This document shows, one piece after another, positions 24,237 through 34,800 of a DNA stretch of 64,000 bases. This DNA comes from Anniella stebbinsi. Its lineage: Eukaryota > Chordata > Lepidosauria > Squamata > Anniellidae. A program made the position numbers and the translations under genes. Below the pieces are notes generated by a model. That model was given only the letters and a program-made list of their open reading frames with translations. It was not told the origin of the DNA and ran no database searches. The stretch covers positions 206,564,017 through 206,628,016 of the forward strand of contig JARDYH010000004.1 in NCBI GenBank assembly GCA_029215795.1. Direction: 5' to 3'. The stretch's first letter is position 1, and every line of letters begins with the position of its first letter.

Positions 24237-24515
24237 CTCTAGATGTGTTGGACTACAACTCCCAGCATTCCTGACCATTGGCCATGCTAGCTGGGGCATG
24301 CTGGGAGGAGCTATAGTCCAATACATCTGGAGGGGACCAGTTTGGGGAATGTTGGTTTATTAGGTCAACCAATAAATGCATTAAAAATTTTTTTTGTTTA
24401 CAACAGTGATGGGGAATGTGTGGGTTGTTGAGCTGCATCTTCGATCATCCCTCACCAGAATTGGCTATGCTGGTTAGAGCTGATGGGAGTTGCAGTCACC
24501 AACATTGATGCATCA
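24237..24515. repeat. Two ACAACTCCCA-family palindromic repeats in tandem
   Basis: 24237-24350 is a full palindrome (GGACTACAACTCCCAGCATT against GGAGGAGCTATAGTCC). 24410-24515 is a second, more diverged one. Confidence 0.65.
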
Positions 24516-25735
24516 CTTAATTAGCTCTCCACGCAACCCACGGCATTGCTCAATCCAATTTAGTCAGGTTTGTAGATGCATCAGTGGTTCAATCAGACTG
24601 GGAATATAGAACCAGTGGTATACAGCAATACCCTTGCATAAAACTTTCCATGTTTGACATGCAAGTGACTGAAAATTGCCCCTTTATTGCCTGGCCTTAT
24701 GGCACATCTGGACATTTTCAGGTATTCTGAAGATAATAGCTACGGTTGAGAAGAATCAACCCTGCTATGCAAAAATCCCCGGTTTTCTCTATAGGGCTAG
24801 GCTGTTTTTTTGGTTTTTCTTTGCAGAAGGGGCAACAGCAAACCCTAGCCATTAGGAGCTGCTTCCCATGTGTTGCATGTAAGGTAAATTACATGCAACA
24901 CAAAAACACATGTATGGAAGCCTGTACCTGGAACCCCCATGGGCAAGAAAGTGGATTGGGGGAAGAAGCAGTAGAAATGCTGCAGGTGGGAAGCGAGTTA
25001 AGCATCCCCTGTCCCAGCCACTTCTTGGCTCTAACTTGTCCCTCCCCCAAACTGCTATACCTTAGAAGAGAACATTGGGGGTTTGTTTCAGTGGGTGTGT
25101 TTGTGTGCAACATTTAATTTGACTCTGAGAAGAAAGCCCTGAGTGTATTGACAGATGTTGTATGCACGTTTTCAAGGACCACCCTGGCATTTAATCACTG
25201 AATTTATGTCTTAAAACTGCAGAACCAGTGCTGCAAAACACTTATACCCAACTCAGACTTGGCTTTTGTTGTGGACTTTCTGTGCATTCACATACCCGGC
25301 GTCTTCTCTTGGAGTTAACAGAGGCGAATGCTTAACTCGCTTGCCAGAGCATAGGAGCCTGCAGGGTATGAAATGGAAGAGATACCTTGCATTCTACCTC
25401 AGTAAGTATGTTTACTTTCATATACGTGGAAAGTTGTAAATAGCTTTTATATTTTGAGACTCTTATTTTTGATATTCATTGCAATCTTTTATGATTTTAT
25501 ACGTTTATGTACACTGGTTAGATTTTTGTGACATCCAACGATGACCATGTAGCTCTATAAATATTATATATATTGTCTTTTTAGATCACTCTGAGGAAGG
25601 ACACAAGGGTCCGAAACGCGTCGGATTTTATAATAACATTCTTTGTTCTACCCCTTTGGCTTTGGCTTTTTTGGCATCTCTAAAGGCTCACACCTGCAAC
25701 TTAGCATCTTATATTCAGATAAATAAGGAATGACT
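24516..25735. other. Unassigned intergenic sequence with a GAAACGCGT block
   Basis: 25585-25640 reads CACTCTGAGGAAGGACACAA then GGTCCGAAACGCGTCGGAT. The GAAACGCGT word resembles a dispersed vertebrate repeat motif I have met elsewhere, class uncertain. Nothing else is recognised. Confidence 0.35.
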
Positions 25736-25744
25736 CTGAGAGAG

Positions 25745-26090
25745 TCATCACATGGGGGAAAATGCATCTCCTTACTGTCGCTTCTCCGACCGTGTGTTTG
25801 TCCCTCATTACGTCCTCTTCAAAAGAGGAAATAAACAATGGGGACGTGGCCCATTCAGTGGGCTGTTTTGATCACGCTGCTTCTCCTGCACAAAGCAGGA
25901 GATAGTGGCAAGTTCTGTCTCAAAAAATAAGTTGTACTGGCTGTTTTTTTGTCACGCGAAGAAGGCTAGAAGGGGTGGGAGGCGCACAGGAGGCAGATGA
26001 CGTCATGAGAGGGATCTGGAAAAATCAGTGAGCGCCCAGTAACGAGCATGCAATAAAACACTAGTCTGATGACACCCATAGCCAATTTAT
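25745..26090 (+). repeat. Dispersed repeat family C, copy 3
   Basis: GGACGTGGCCCATTCAGTGG, GGAGGCGCACAGGAGGCAGA, TGACGTCATGAG and GAGCATGCAATAAAACACTA parallel 10860-11200. Confidence 0.65.
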
Positions 26091-26097
26091 AAACATA

Positions 26098-26485
26098 GGG
26101 TACCTCTTGATGGACACTTTCCATCGAGATGGCTTCGCACTGGCGGCAGTTGGGTTACAAAGGAGCTTGCTCCGCACTAAAAAAGTTGGGCATTTACCCC
26201 GACTTTTTTAGAGTGGAGTGGGCTGCCCAGGGAAGGGAGTGGAGCTGCGATCCATAAGCTCGCTGCACCACCTCTGCAGTCCTCCCCCCACCCCATTAAA
26301 CAAACAAACAAAACTTCTTACTTTAGAGTAGGGGAGCCGTGTGCGAGCTGGTGCCGGGGTGCCAGGATAAGCCGCTGTAGTGCTCTCCTGTGTAGATCAC
26401 TGGAAGGAGCATCACTGTGTACCATGCCAGTGGGTGCCGCTGCTGCGCAGTGCTCCAGGCGCCGTGAACAGATAGCCATAGGCAC
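26098..26485 (+). mobile_element. CpG-rich transposon-like repeat, family G, copy 1
   Basis: Opens GGGTACCTCTTGATGG and contains GCATTTACCCCGACTTTTTT, CATAAGCTCGCTGCACCACC and CCGCTGCTGCGCAGTG-type text. The same order is seen at 29538-29989. The right end is uncertain. Confidence 0.6.
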
Positions 26486-26738
26486 TTAGTGACTGTAGTC
26501 ATTTCCTTGCAGATTCAAAGACTCTCCTTTGAAGTAATAGCTTACTAGAAGCAGGTGATGGTCTAAAGATAGAGGATTTAAACTAAGGGCAAACTGTATT
26601 TGCAGAGCTGCTGGCTGCTTAACTGGTAGCATGTACCACACACTTAAAGAACGAGCCCTTCTCTAGTGTAGTTCTTTGGCAATCCTCTCACTGTGCCATT
26701 CCATCTCTTCATCTCCACCTTCATATTTCAATGCTGCT

Positions 26739-26752
26739 CCCCCCCCCCCCCC
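26739..26752 (+). repeat. Poly-C run
   Basis: About 14 consecutive C. Confidence 0.95.
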
Positions 26753-26759
26753 AAATAGC

Positions 26760-28737
26760 AATCTACCAATGGATACACATGAGGGCTTAGGGAAGCAAAC
26801 CCCTGTGGGTAACGGAAGAGAATTGATCCCGAGCGTTGGGCTGAAAATGCTTCAGGATCGTTGCTTAGAAAGAAGGCAAATCAGTTATTTTTCAACATGA
26901 GAGGCATAACCACACGCTGCTCACCATGCAATATGAGGAACTGTAGCAGCTGATTTAGCAGCAGGAATTATAATTATTCCCTTGCCTAATTCATTCTGTC
27001 TCTGCCTTTGGGAAGAAAAGAGAGGCTAAAACCATAGGTGGGAGGGGCAAATTGCGGCCGATCTTTGACCCTCGAAACTGCGCATGGCTTGGGCTATCTG
27101 GCAGCGCAGAGAGGCTGAACTGCAACCTGCGTTCCTCCCTCTACAAGCCTTGATCTGTGGAAGAAACATTGGTTATTCTGAAGGACTGCAGTAATAATCG
27201 GTGACAGAAAGAGGTGAGTAGGCCAGCAGGGCATGCTTCCCAGCCATAAACAAAGAGAGGTAGTGGCAGAATGTATCGTGAAAGCAGGTGTGAAAAAGAC
27301 TAGAAGCCATAAGCAATTATGTTTGTGAAAGACGTAAGTAGCATAAGAAAGTAACATGATTTGTGTCTGTGAGTGACGGAAAGAGAGAGATTGAATTCTT
27401 AAGATAACCCTGCTGCGAAGCATAACCTGCATTTGGCAAGCTTCTGTTTGCTCTCTCCACATGTGAAATGGTTGAGCAGCTTGAGATATAGGAGCATGCA
27501 GGATTTTCCAAAAATGATTGAGGACAGAAGGAGCAGCCTGATCATGAAAAATAAATGTGAGATGCTGTTTCCTTTGCCTGTGCCCATCAACTTTCTGCCA
27601 ATTGTGCAGATGTTAAATGAGACAGTCAGAAACTTTGCCAGGATCAGTCCTACTGTAGGTAAATATGGTGGTCTCAACAATCTTGCATTTATTGATTTCT
27701 TCTTCTTTTTTTAAAATAGCTTTTGAGAGCAGGGTTACAGGAGAGCTTTTGGCACAGTTGATCTGGCACTTTAGTATTAAAACAGACCTACAGAAAACAA
27801 CTCCTGCAAGGAGGTGGAAAATAACGTGCAGGAGTTTCTGTGTGCCAGTACTACTCATGCACCCGACATATAGATTGTGCTGTGTGTGGAACAGCACTGG
27901 ATTTCCCACATCTCTTGTGTGGCCAACTGGAACATTAGTGTGGGTGTGTATGACTGTTGCAAAATTTGAAAGGATCAAGTACACTAATGAGCATACCTGG
28001 AATTTTAAAAATCCATGCACCCATGGTCTACTAACATTACTTAGAAAGAAGGTCAAGAAAGTCAGCTCCACCTTGATCAGCAACGGCCCTGCTGTTTTCC
28101 TGGCAGATCCTTTCATATTTGCATGCTCAGATGTTGACATTTCTGAGCAAGAGCCAAACCCCAGCAAACTGTTTATCATCTGAAATTGCAAAGCACAAGC
28201 TGTGACCCTCTTGCTCATTAACCCTTCAGTGTGTTTCACATTTTTTAAAAAAGTTTTGAATACTTATCCACTTAAATAAACATTTTTGAATACTTATCCA
28301 CTTGAAAAAAAGTGGCAGTGGTAATTGCCCCCACCCCCCCAATAATTCTTTTCCCTCAAAGTATCTTAGAAGAGAAATGGAGAAGGAAAGATGACTTAAA
28401 AGGATTCCTTGGGTGGGATACCTGTGCCTGTGTTTGTTTTTGAGAGGGTGGACAGTATGTAAAAGAACCTGGCAGTGGTAGACCAACGAGCGACTGCACA
28501 GGTGTTATGCTAGGGATTATTAGAAAAGGGACAGAAAATAAAATGGCTGGGCTGGTATCACAATGTGTTTATTTAAACTTGTGGAGTAGTTACATTTGGG
28601 TACAAGTCTGCTCATCTCACGTCAAAAGGGATATTCTATCCCCGGGAAAGCTGCAGAAAGAACTACCAAAATGATCAGGGTATCACATATGAAGAAAGGT
28701 GAATGAGTTCTGAGCTTTTCTAGTATAGGACAAACAT
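26760..28737. other. Unassigned unique-looking sequence
   Basis: No repeat family recognised. Overlapping open frames occur on both strands at 27613-28239 (208 codons minus, 172 plus), but neither shows a domain or hydrophobic pattern I recognise. Could be ordinary intergenic DNA, a non-coding exon or a regulatory block. Confidence 0.4.
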
Positions 28738-29081
28738 GGCTGCCTCTACAAGAGAGGTTTAAAGCTCTTTCAAGGCGCTTTAAAAAAATTACCTCTACAA
28801 GAACGGAGTGCAAATCGGGCGTAGAGGCGCGTTGTCTCTCCAATTATGCGCATTATCGAATGCGCGTTAAACAGCGAGTTTTATTTTGCTCCGATCGTTA
28901 AAGCGCATTTTGACTATGTGAACAAGCGCTTATGCGCATTAACTACCATTTTGGTCATCCGTTAATGCGCTTCGCCGCCTCTCGCTGCCTCTCGTGCAGG
29001 GTATTAGCTGTAAATGCACTTCAGCGATTATGCGCATAATCGCCTAACCGGGCGCAAAAGCGAATCCTTGTAGAGGGGACC
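28738..29081 (+). mobile_element. PIF/Harbinger-like MITE, family H, copy 3
   Basis: 344 bp, flanked by CAT (28735-28737, 29082-29084). Ends GGCTGCCTCTACAAGAG and, reversed, GGGTCCCCTCTACAAGG. A small internal deletion removes part of the central CTTGTAAAGCGCAT segment. Confidence 0.8.
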
Positions 29082-29439
29082 CATGACGAAGGGTAGGGAT
29101 GGAACAGAATAGAAGTTTATAAAATTATGAGTTTGGATAAAGAGGATGGAAATGTTTTGGAACTGAAACTGAATGGCAGAAGATCCAGGACAGATGAAAG
29201 AAAATAATTCTTCATACAACGACACACAATTAACCTATGGAATTTGCATGCAAAATCTGTAGATAATGAACACGCCTGGAGTGGGTGGAAAAGCAGGCGC
29301 CACTCTTGATCTCCATGTGTTCATTACAACAAGACTTTCAAAGGGTCATGTGCAGATCAGGGGTGGACCCTTAATGCATGACTAGATTGACCAATGCTCT
29401 GGTGGATATAAGGCAGCTTGAAAATCTTTGCTACTACAA

Positions 29440-30150
29440 AATGTAGTGTTGACCATCAACTGGGATGGCTTTAAGAGGGGATTAGACAGATTCTTGAAGG
29501 ATAAGGCTATCAATTGCTACTAGTCCTAATGGGTCTATGGGTACCTCTAGATGGTTGCTTTTCCCCGCAATAACTTCGGAATGGCGTCAGGTGGATTACA
29601 TGACATTGCCGCCACTCCAAAGCTACTGTGGGGAAAAGCCCCAAAGCTCCGCTCTAAAAAAGTCGGGTATTTACCCCAAATTTTTTAGCTTGGAGTGGGT
29701 TGAGCAGGGAAGGCGGTGGACCAGAGAGCCATAAACTCACTGCACCGCCTCCGCAGTCCTCTCCCCCCCATTTTAAAAAATAAAAGAACACTTTCCTTGG
29801 AATAGGGGGGCCGATGTTCCCAGCTGCCCCTACAGTTGCTGCTGGGCCGGTGCGGCTGCAGCCGCAGTGGCGGCAGGAAAACCCGTTGTGGCGCTCCTTC
29901 CGCTGCAGATGGGCGGAAGGAGCATCAATGTGGGGCGCGCCGCCTGCCACCGCCGCCGCCTGACAGAAGATGCATCGTGAAGAGGAGGGCTATATTACCT
30001 TCAGTATCAGAGGCAGTGTGCCTCTGTACACCAGTTGCTGGGGAACATGGTCAGGAGGGTGCTAGTTGCTTATGTCATATTTGGGCTTTCTGCTGGCATC
30101 TTTTGGAACAGAGGCTGGCCTAGACAGACCTCTGATCTTTTTATGTTTTC
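29440..30150 (+). repeat. Retroposon-like repeat family S, split by a CpG-rich element
   Basis: Left part to 29537 (GGGATGGCTTTAAGAGGGGA, ATTGCTACTAGTCCTAATGG). Right part from 29990 (TACCTTCAGTATCAGAGGC, CACCAGTTGCTGGGGAACAT). Confidence 0.65.
29538..29989 (+). mobile_element. CpG-rich transposon-like repeat, family G, copy 2
   Basis: About 452 bp interrupting family S, flanked by CTA (29535-29537, 29990-29992). Ends TGGGTACCTCTAGATGG and, reversed, CCCTCCTCTTCACGATG are loosely alike. The interior has GGGTATTTACCCC and a very GC-rich GCCGCCGCC segment. Likely Harbinger-like by the 3-bp duplication. Confidence 0.6.
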
Positions 30151-31185
30151 CTAGTATCCTTTTGCCCCACAACGGTCCACCAGATGCTGCCAGGAAGTCC
30201 ACAAGCAGGACACGAAAGCCATCACTTTCCTCTGCTGTTGGCCATCATCTAGTATTCAGAGATATACTGCCTTTGAGCATGGATGTTTAATTCAGCTGGC
30301 TTGCCTTAGAGCTGCTAATAGGACTATCCTTCATCAGGCCACAATCCTACGCATGCACAGCTGAGAGTAACTCCTATTTGAACTCAACTGGGCATGCTCT
30401 GAGTAGACATATATAGAATCACAGTTAATCATCTTCTCTTTTATGCAAAAACCCTTAGAAAGCAAGTAAGCGTTTTATAGAGTAAATATTAGTCTTAAAG
30501 CAACAGTAGCATAATATGTTTATGAGCATCAATGGAAAAATCACAATTTGAGCAAGCTTTCCATTGCATCACAACTCTTCCTCAGGTGGGATGTTAAGCA
30601 AAAAGGAAAAAAAAGAGGGGCAGAAAGGATCTTGGTGAGCTTGATGGAAAATTATCCTTTCTCGCCATCCTCCTTTTTGTTTTGTGCTTAACATCTAGCC
30701 CAGGGATGCAGAATCTCTTTCAGCCCAAGAGCCAAATTCCATTTCGGAGAAGTTCTCGGTGCCACATGGTGGGCCTGACAAAGCACAAGGGGCAATGCCA
30801 AACCCCTCTGAATACCCCTAACATCATACATTTCAGTAAACCATGAAATGATCAGGGGAAAAGGGCAAGGCCTTCTGGGTAATCCTGCTGGGGCCTGGCT
30901 TTGGCTCCAGGGGGAAGTTAAGCGCCCCTGACCTAGCCTAGTGAAGAAGAATCCTGGTGAACCTGAAAGCTTGCCTACTGCTTTGTCAGGCTCCAATATG
31001 TCCCCATCAAAGTTGTGCACTACTGTTGCTTTTGGATTTTCTTTTCTGGGCCAAGAAAGCTACGCGCAAATTTTGTGTCTCCTAGCACAAGAGAACTGGG
31101 AAATTCCAACCCTCGAGGAGGCAGCTGCCTTTCGATCTTTCCTGTCTACCAAATGCCCCGCTCGCCCTTCTCTGCCCGTTTGTCT
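30151..31185. other. Sequence upstream of the SLC39A8 CpG block
   Basis: 30345-30420 is a short interspersed repeat (TGGGCATGCTCTGAGTAGAC). 30700-30930 is repeat-like (GAATCTCTTTCAGCCCAAGA; compare 34445-34490). A 214-codon open frame (30941-31585) runs into the CpG block but has no protein signature. Confidence 0.4.
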
Positions 31186-31189
31186 TTCC

Positions 31190-31860
31190 TCTGTTATTAT
31201 AACAGGAGGAGGCTGCGCGCATCTGGCACCCCGTTTCCTCCGGGGCAGAAAGTGTCTCCCTCCCTCGCAGCGCCAAACTTTTCTGTCGACTTCCAGCGAC
31301 CTGGGCTGCGACCAGGCCTCCAGGATTCGCAAAAGGTCCGGGGGAAGCGCCCCTAACCCTGCCCCTGCCCGGGGGGGGGGGAGAATAAGGGCGATAAGGA
31401 GCAACGCAAGGAGCCAGAGCACCCGAGGGCGGCGGACGCAGCGGACCGGACTGCCTCGTTGCCTCCCGCCTTCCAGGAGGTTAAAGCGCGTGCGCGCCTT
31501 CGGCTTGCCCTTAACTCTTTCGTGGCTCGCCTCCTCTTCGCTTCTTCTCGCTCGAGCGGCGGCGGGCAAGCCGTCGAACAGCTAGGATGTCTCCCCTCGT
31601 CGTTGCTCGGACGCTCTTGGGCGCTGCGTTCGCTCTGGGACTTGCCAGCGCTCTCGACCCCATCCAGGTCGGAGGAGCCTTCGCTAGGGACGTCTTGGCC
31701 GCCTTCGGGGGCAACTGGAGCCTCTCCGCCGAGCAGGTCAACCAAGTGCTGCAAAAGCTGGGAGCCGCGCACAGGTTGGGGGACTCGCTGGCCGGACGGC
31801 TGGACGGGCTGCGCTATAACCAGGTAGGAGCGTCACGTTTTTCATTCCTCTCACCCCCGC
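31190..31860 (+). promoter_or_regulatory. SLC39A8: CpG-rich promoter region of SLC39A8
   Basis: CpG dinucleotides are dense from about 31.2 kb to the exon-1 donor, while the surrounding DNA is AT-rich and CpG-poor. No TATA box stands at a convincing distance, which fits a CpG-island promoter. A run of about 11 G lies at 31371-31381. Two 7-mers matching the metal-response core TGCRCNC occur at 31214-31220 and 31491-31497, but such matches are expected by chance in GC-rich DNA. The transcription start cannot be placed from sequence alone. Confidence 0.7.
31587..31823 (+). CDS. SLC39A8: SLC39A8 coding exon 1 (signal peptide and start of ectodomain)
   Basis: This exon encodes 79 residues from the ATG at 31587 and ends in phase 0 at CAG followed by GTAGGAG, a good donor. 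Residues 1-22 are hydrophobic with small residues at the end (GLASA), as in a signal peptide. The mature start then has an [20 protein letters not shown] segment that parallels the ZIP8 ectodomain start, with an N-glycosylation sequon at NWS (residue 43). The start was chosen because the signal peptide begins there and it is the first ATG of this frame close to the exon. The exon lies in a CpG-rich block. Confidence 0.93.
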
Positions 31861-34800
31861 GTCCCGCAGCGCTTTAAATTTGGCCGAGTCAAGGGGACTC
31901 GCTCAGGGTGAGAGAACAGCAGGACGGGGTCGACATCATGTGAGTCCAGCGCTGAAAAAGTGGATCGAAGTCGCGGCTGGTGTGCCTCAAACCCCGCGTG
32001 TGATGACGCCCCTTGACGGGCTTCTTGATGGTGTTTCTCCCCAGTTTATGGAGACGGGAACTGAGGCTGAGAAAGTGACAGACTGGGTCAATAAAAAAAT
32101 GAAGATAGTCGCGCTGGTCCATGAGAAAGAAAGAATTGCGCCCTTTATTGCGCCCTCCAATAAATCGGGCAGTAGATTTTATATAAGATTTTCCAGACAA
32201 TTGCTTTTAAAAGAAGCAGCCTTCATTCCTGTATCCCAAATCCATACTCTTTATTAGTACCAACCAACATGCCAAGAAAGAATGTGCAAGTTTCCAAGTT
32301 TTCCAAGTTGGGGAAAGTAAAATCTCGTTGGCAGAGATTTTGGAATCCACCTTTTTGAATCCACTGAAAATCTCCTTCACAGAGATTTTGGAATCCACCT
32401 TTTTTAAATCCATTGAAAATCTCTGGCAGGGATTTTGGAATCCACCTTTTTGAATCCACTGAAAATCTCCTTCACAGAGATTTTGGAATCTACCTTTTTT
32501 GAATCCATGGAAAATCTCTTTGGCAGAGATTTGGGAATCCACTGTTTTGAATTCAGAAAAAGTCTGTGGATTTTCACTGGGGCTACAGTTTGATTAAATA
32601 AATATTTATTGATGAATGCATGGTATAAGTTTTAGTTGGCTAATGTACTGATTAAATTTCCTTATGTCTCGCAATGATATTTCTACAATAGAACCACGTT
32701 GGGCTTCTGTTTACAAATGCAAGGGTAGCACAAGTATACTCTTATCTGTTTTAGTTATTCATGTAGTTTAATAAATTAGAACGAAGGTCTATTATTATTT
32801 GAAATATTCCTTGCAGGTCAGTTCTGTGATGGTGGTGGTGGTGGTGGTGGTGAGATTCTATGGTGGAGCAACTTCCACATCCAAAGCCTTGCCGGCTTGC
32901 TGCAACCAGAGGCGAGAAGTGTGTGGGATGGATCACTTTTCCTATTCTTTTCCTATTCAGTTTCTCCCCTCATCCCTAATTGACTCCAGTGGGACAGAAT
33001 CAGCTGTGTCAGCTCTAGGGCCAATTTGGGGATATGTCAGTGAAATGAGGGCTTTACAGGATCATGTGGATCCATGGCTTCCCTGACCCCGCCCCCAAAC
33101 ATCCCACCTCTGTTGGGACATTGCAGGTGGTGAAACTTTCTGCCACTGCACCAGGAGATCTCTGATGATGGAGGTGCTGCTGGTAGGCCTCATCTTCTGA
33201 CAGAGCAGCACTTCCACCACATCAGAGGGCCCCTCAGCTGCCCTCCCAGGGAGCATAGGATTGTTCCCATACTTAATTTTTTTAGATGACACACATGTCT
33301 TAGAAGCAGAATTATCTCCTCCTGTGTGTGAAAAAATGGGGAATTCTTCTTTTAAGATGTGACTTGCCATCTGCGGTATTCATAAGCAATTATATGAAAA
33401 AAATTACATAAAATCTGATGCCCAATTAATCGGCTGCAATGTTTTAGTGATTAAAGGTGTAATCCTATGCATGTTTAGGCAGGAAAAAGTCCTACAACTC
33501 TCAGCATGCAAAATGTTTTTAAATGGATTCATCTAACCCAACGTTCTCCAACCTGGTGCTTTCCAGATGTTTTGGACCACAGCTCCCATCATCCATTACC
33601 ATTTGCTGTGCTGGCAGAGGCTGATGGGAGTTGTAGTCCCTAATGTCCGGCTGATCTAACCAATGTTAAACATTGCAGCCTGAATTTTCACACCTGATGC
33701 TAAAAATGCCTTTGGGATGCTTTCTAGCTGTTGGTGGACATACGTGTTAATGTGAGTTAGACTGCAGAACATTTTAAAATTCAACAAACTTTTTAATATT
33801 ATTACAGACCAAGGAAATGAAGTGAAATTATAGGAGAAGGAAATTATGGACCTAGGAAATAAAGAAACATGAGTGCCATGAGTGAAAGAATACTTTATTC
33901 CCATATTCCGCTTCTTAGGGAACAAATTCAAGATTTCTTATCACCCTCATGTCCTGCTTGTGGGCTTCCCAGAGGCATTTGTTGGGTTACTGTGTAAAAC
34001 AAGGGTACTGCATTAGCTCTTCTTAAGTTCTTACCAATTAGCTACTCCTTAGCACCGGTGAACCAGTTTGCCCATTTCATCTTTAGTGTGGTGAAAAGGT
34101 AGAATTCTACCCACCCCCATTTGAATGCATGTTAATGGGTAAAACACTAATGGGCCGGTCCGCATATTGGAATAGCTCACTGTGATTTATTTAAGCAACA
34201 GTGGGCCGCAGCTTGTCATGTCCGTGTGAACTCAGGGACCATGGGTTATGTGAGGGTTAAACAATCCAGGGTTGTTTAATACCACAGTCTCCAGGCTCGC
34301 ATGACATGACAAGCCATGACCAGGGCTTGATTATAGTGAGCTATTTTGATCGTGTGAACCAGTTCACTATTAACTGAGTGCTGAATCAGGTAAAGGAGCT
34401 TGCAGTGTTACTTATTTCTGCTTCAGATCTATGTAGAGTAAGTGAGGAACCTCTTTCAGCCTGAGAGCCAAATTAAATTTCGGAGAACCTCTCATGGGCT
34501 GTATTCCAGTGAGGGGTGGGGTCAAAGGCATAGGGGAGGTGCCAAAGGCAAAAACAGGCTAGCTAAAAGTATAAAAAATATGAGCATATTTTAGCTTCTG
34601 TCTAAACATGCATAGGATTGTGCCCTTAGAAATGTAAATTCAAACCATCAATGATTCAAACGGGACAAGCATAGCTCAGTTTGTACGTGGAAGAACACTC
34701 ATCTTGGCTCACATGTTCACATTCCAGAACCCATGTGCCAATTAAAAGATCCCAATGAGAGAACAGTTGATATCTTCATAAACTTCTGACTATGTTTTTA

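Noticed and set aside
27613..28239. 208-codon minus-strand open frame
   Set aside because: No recognisable family, overlaps an open frame on the other strand, and no supporting splice or promoter pattern. Kept only as a low-interest finding.
1..31000. A second gene such as NFKB1, the usual neighbour upstream of SLC39A8 in vertebrates
   Set aside because: No exon of it could be recognised. CpG-rich spots at 3.4, 11.0, 26.2 and 29.8 kb are better explained as repeat families or unclassified repeats.
30941..31585. 214-codon plus-strand open frame running into the SLC39A8 start region
   Set aside because: No domain or signal; it crosses AT-rich and CpG-island DNA and ends two bases before the real start in another frame. 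GC-rich DNA has few stops.
32207..32542. Minus-strand repetitive 111-codon frame
   Set aside because: It is the 48-bp minisatellite, open because the unit is a multiple of three.
32328..32565. Regular repeats that might suggest a CRISPR-like array
   Set aside because: Units are contiguous without unique spacers, and this is vertebrate nuclear DNA.
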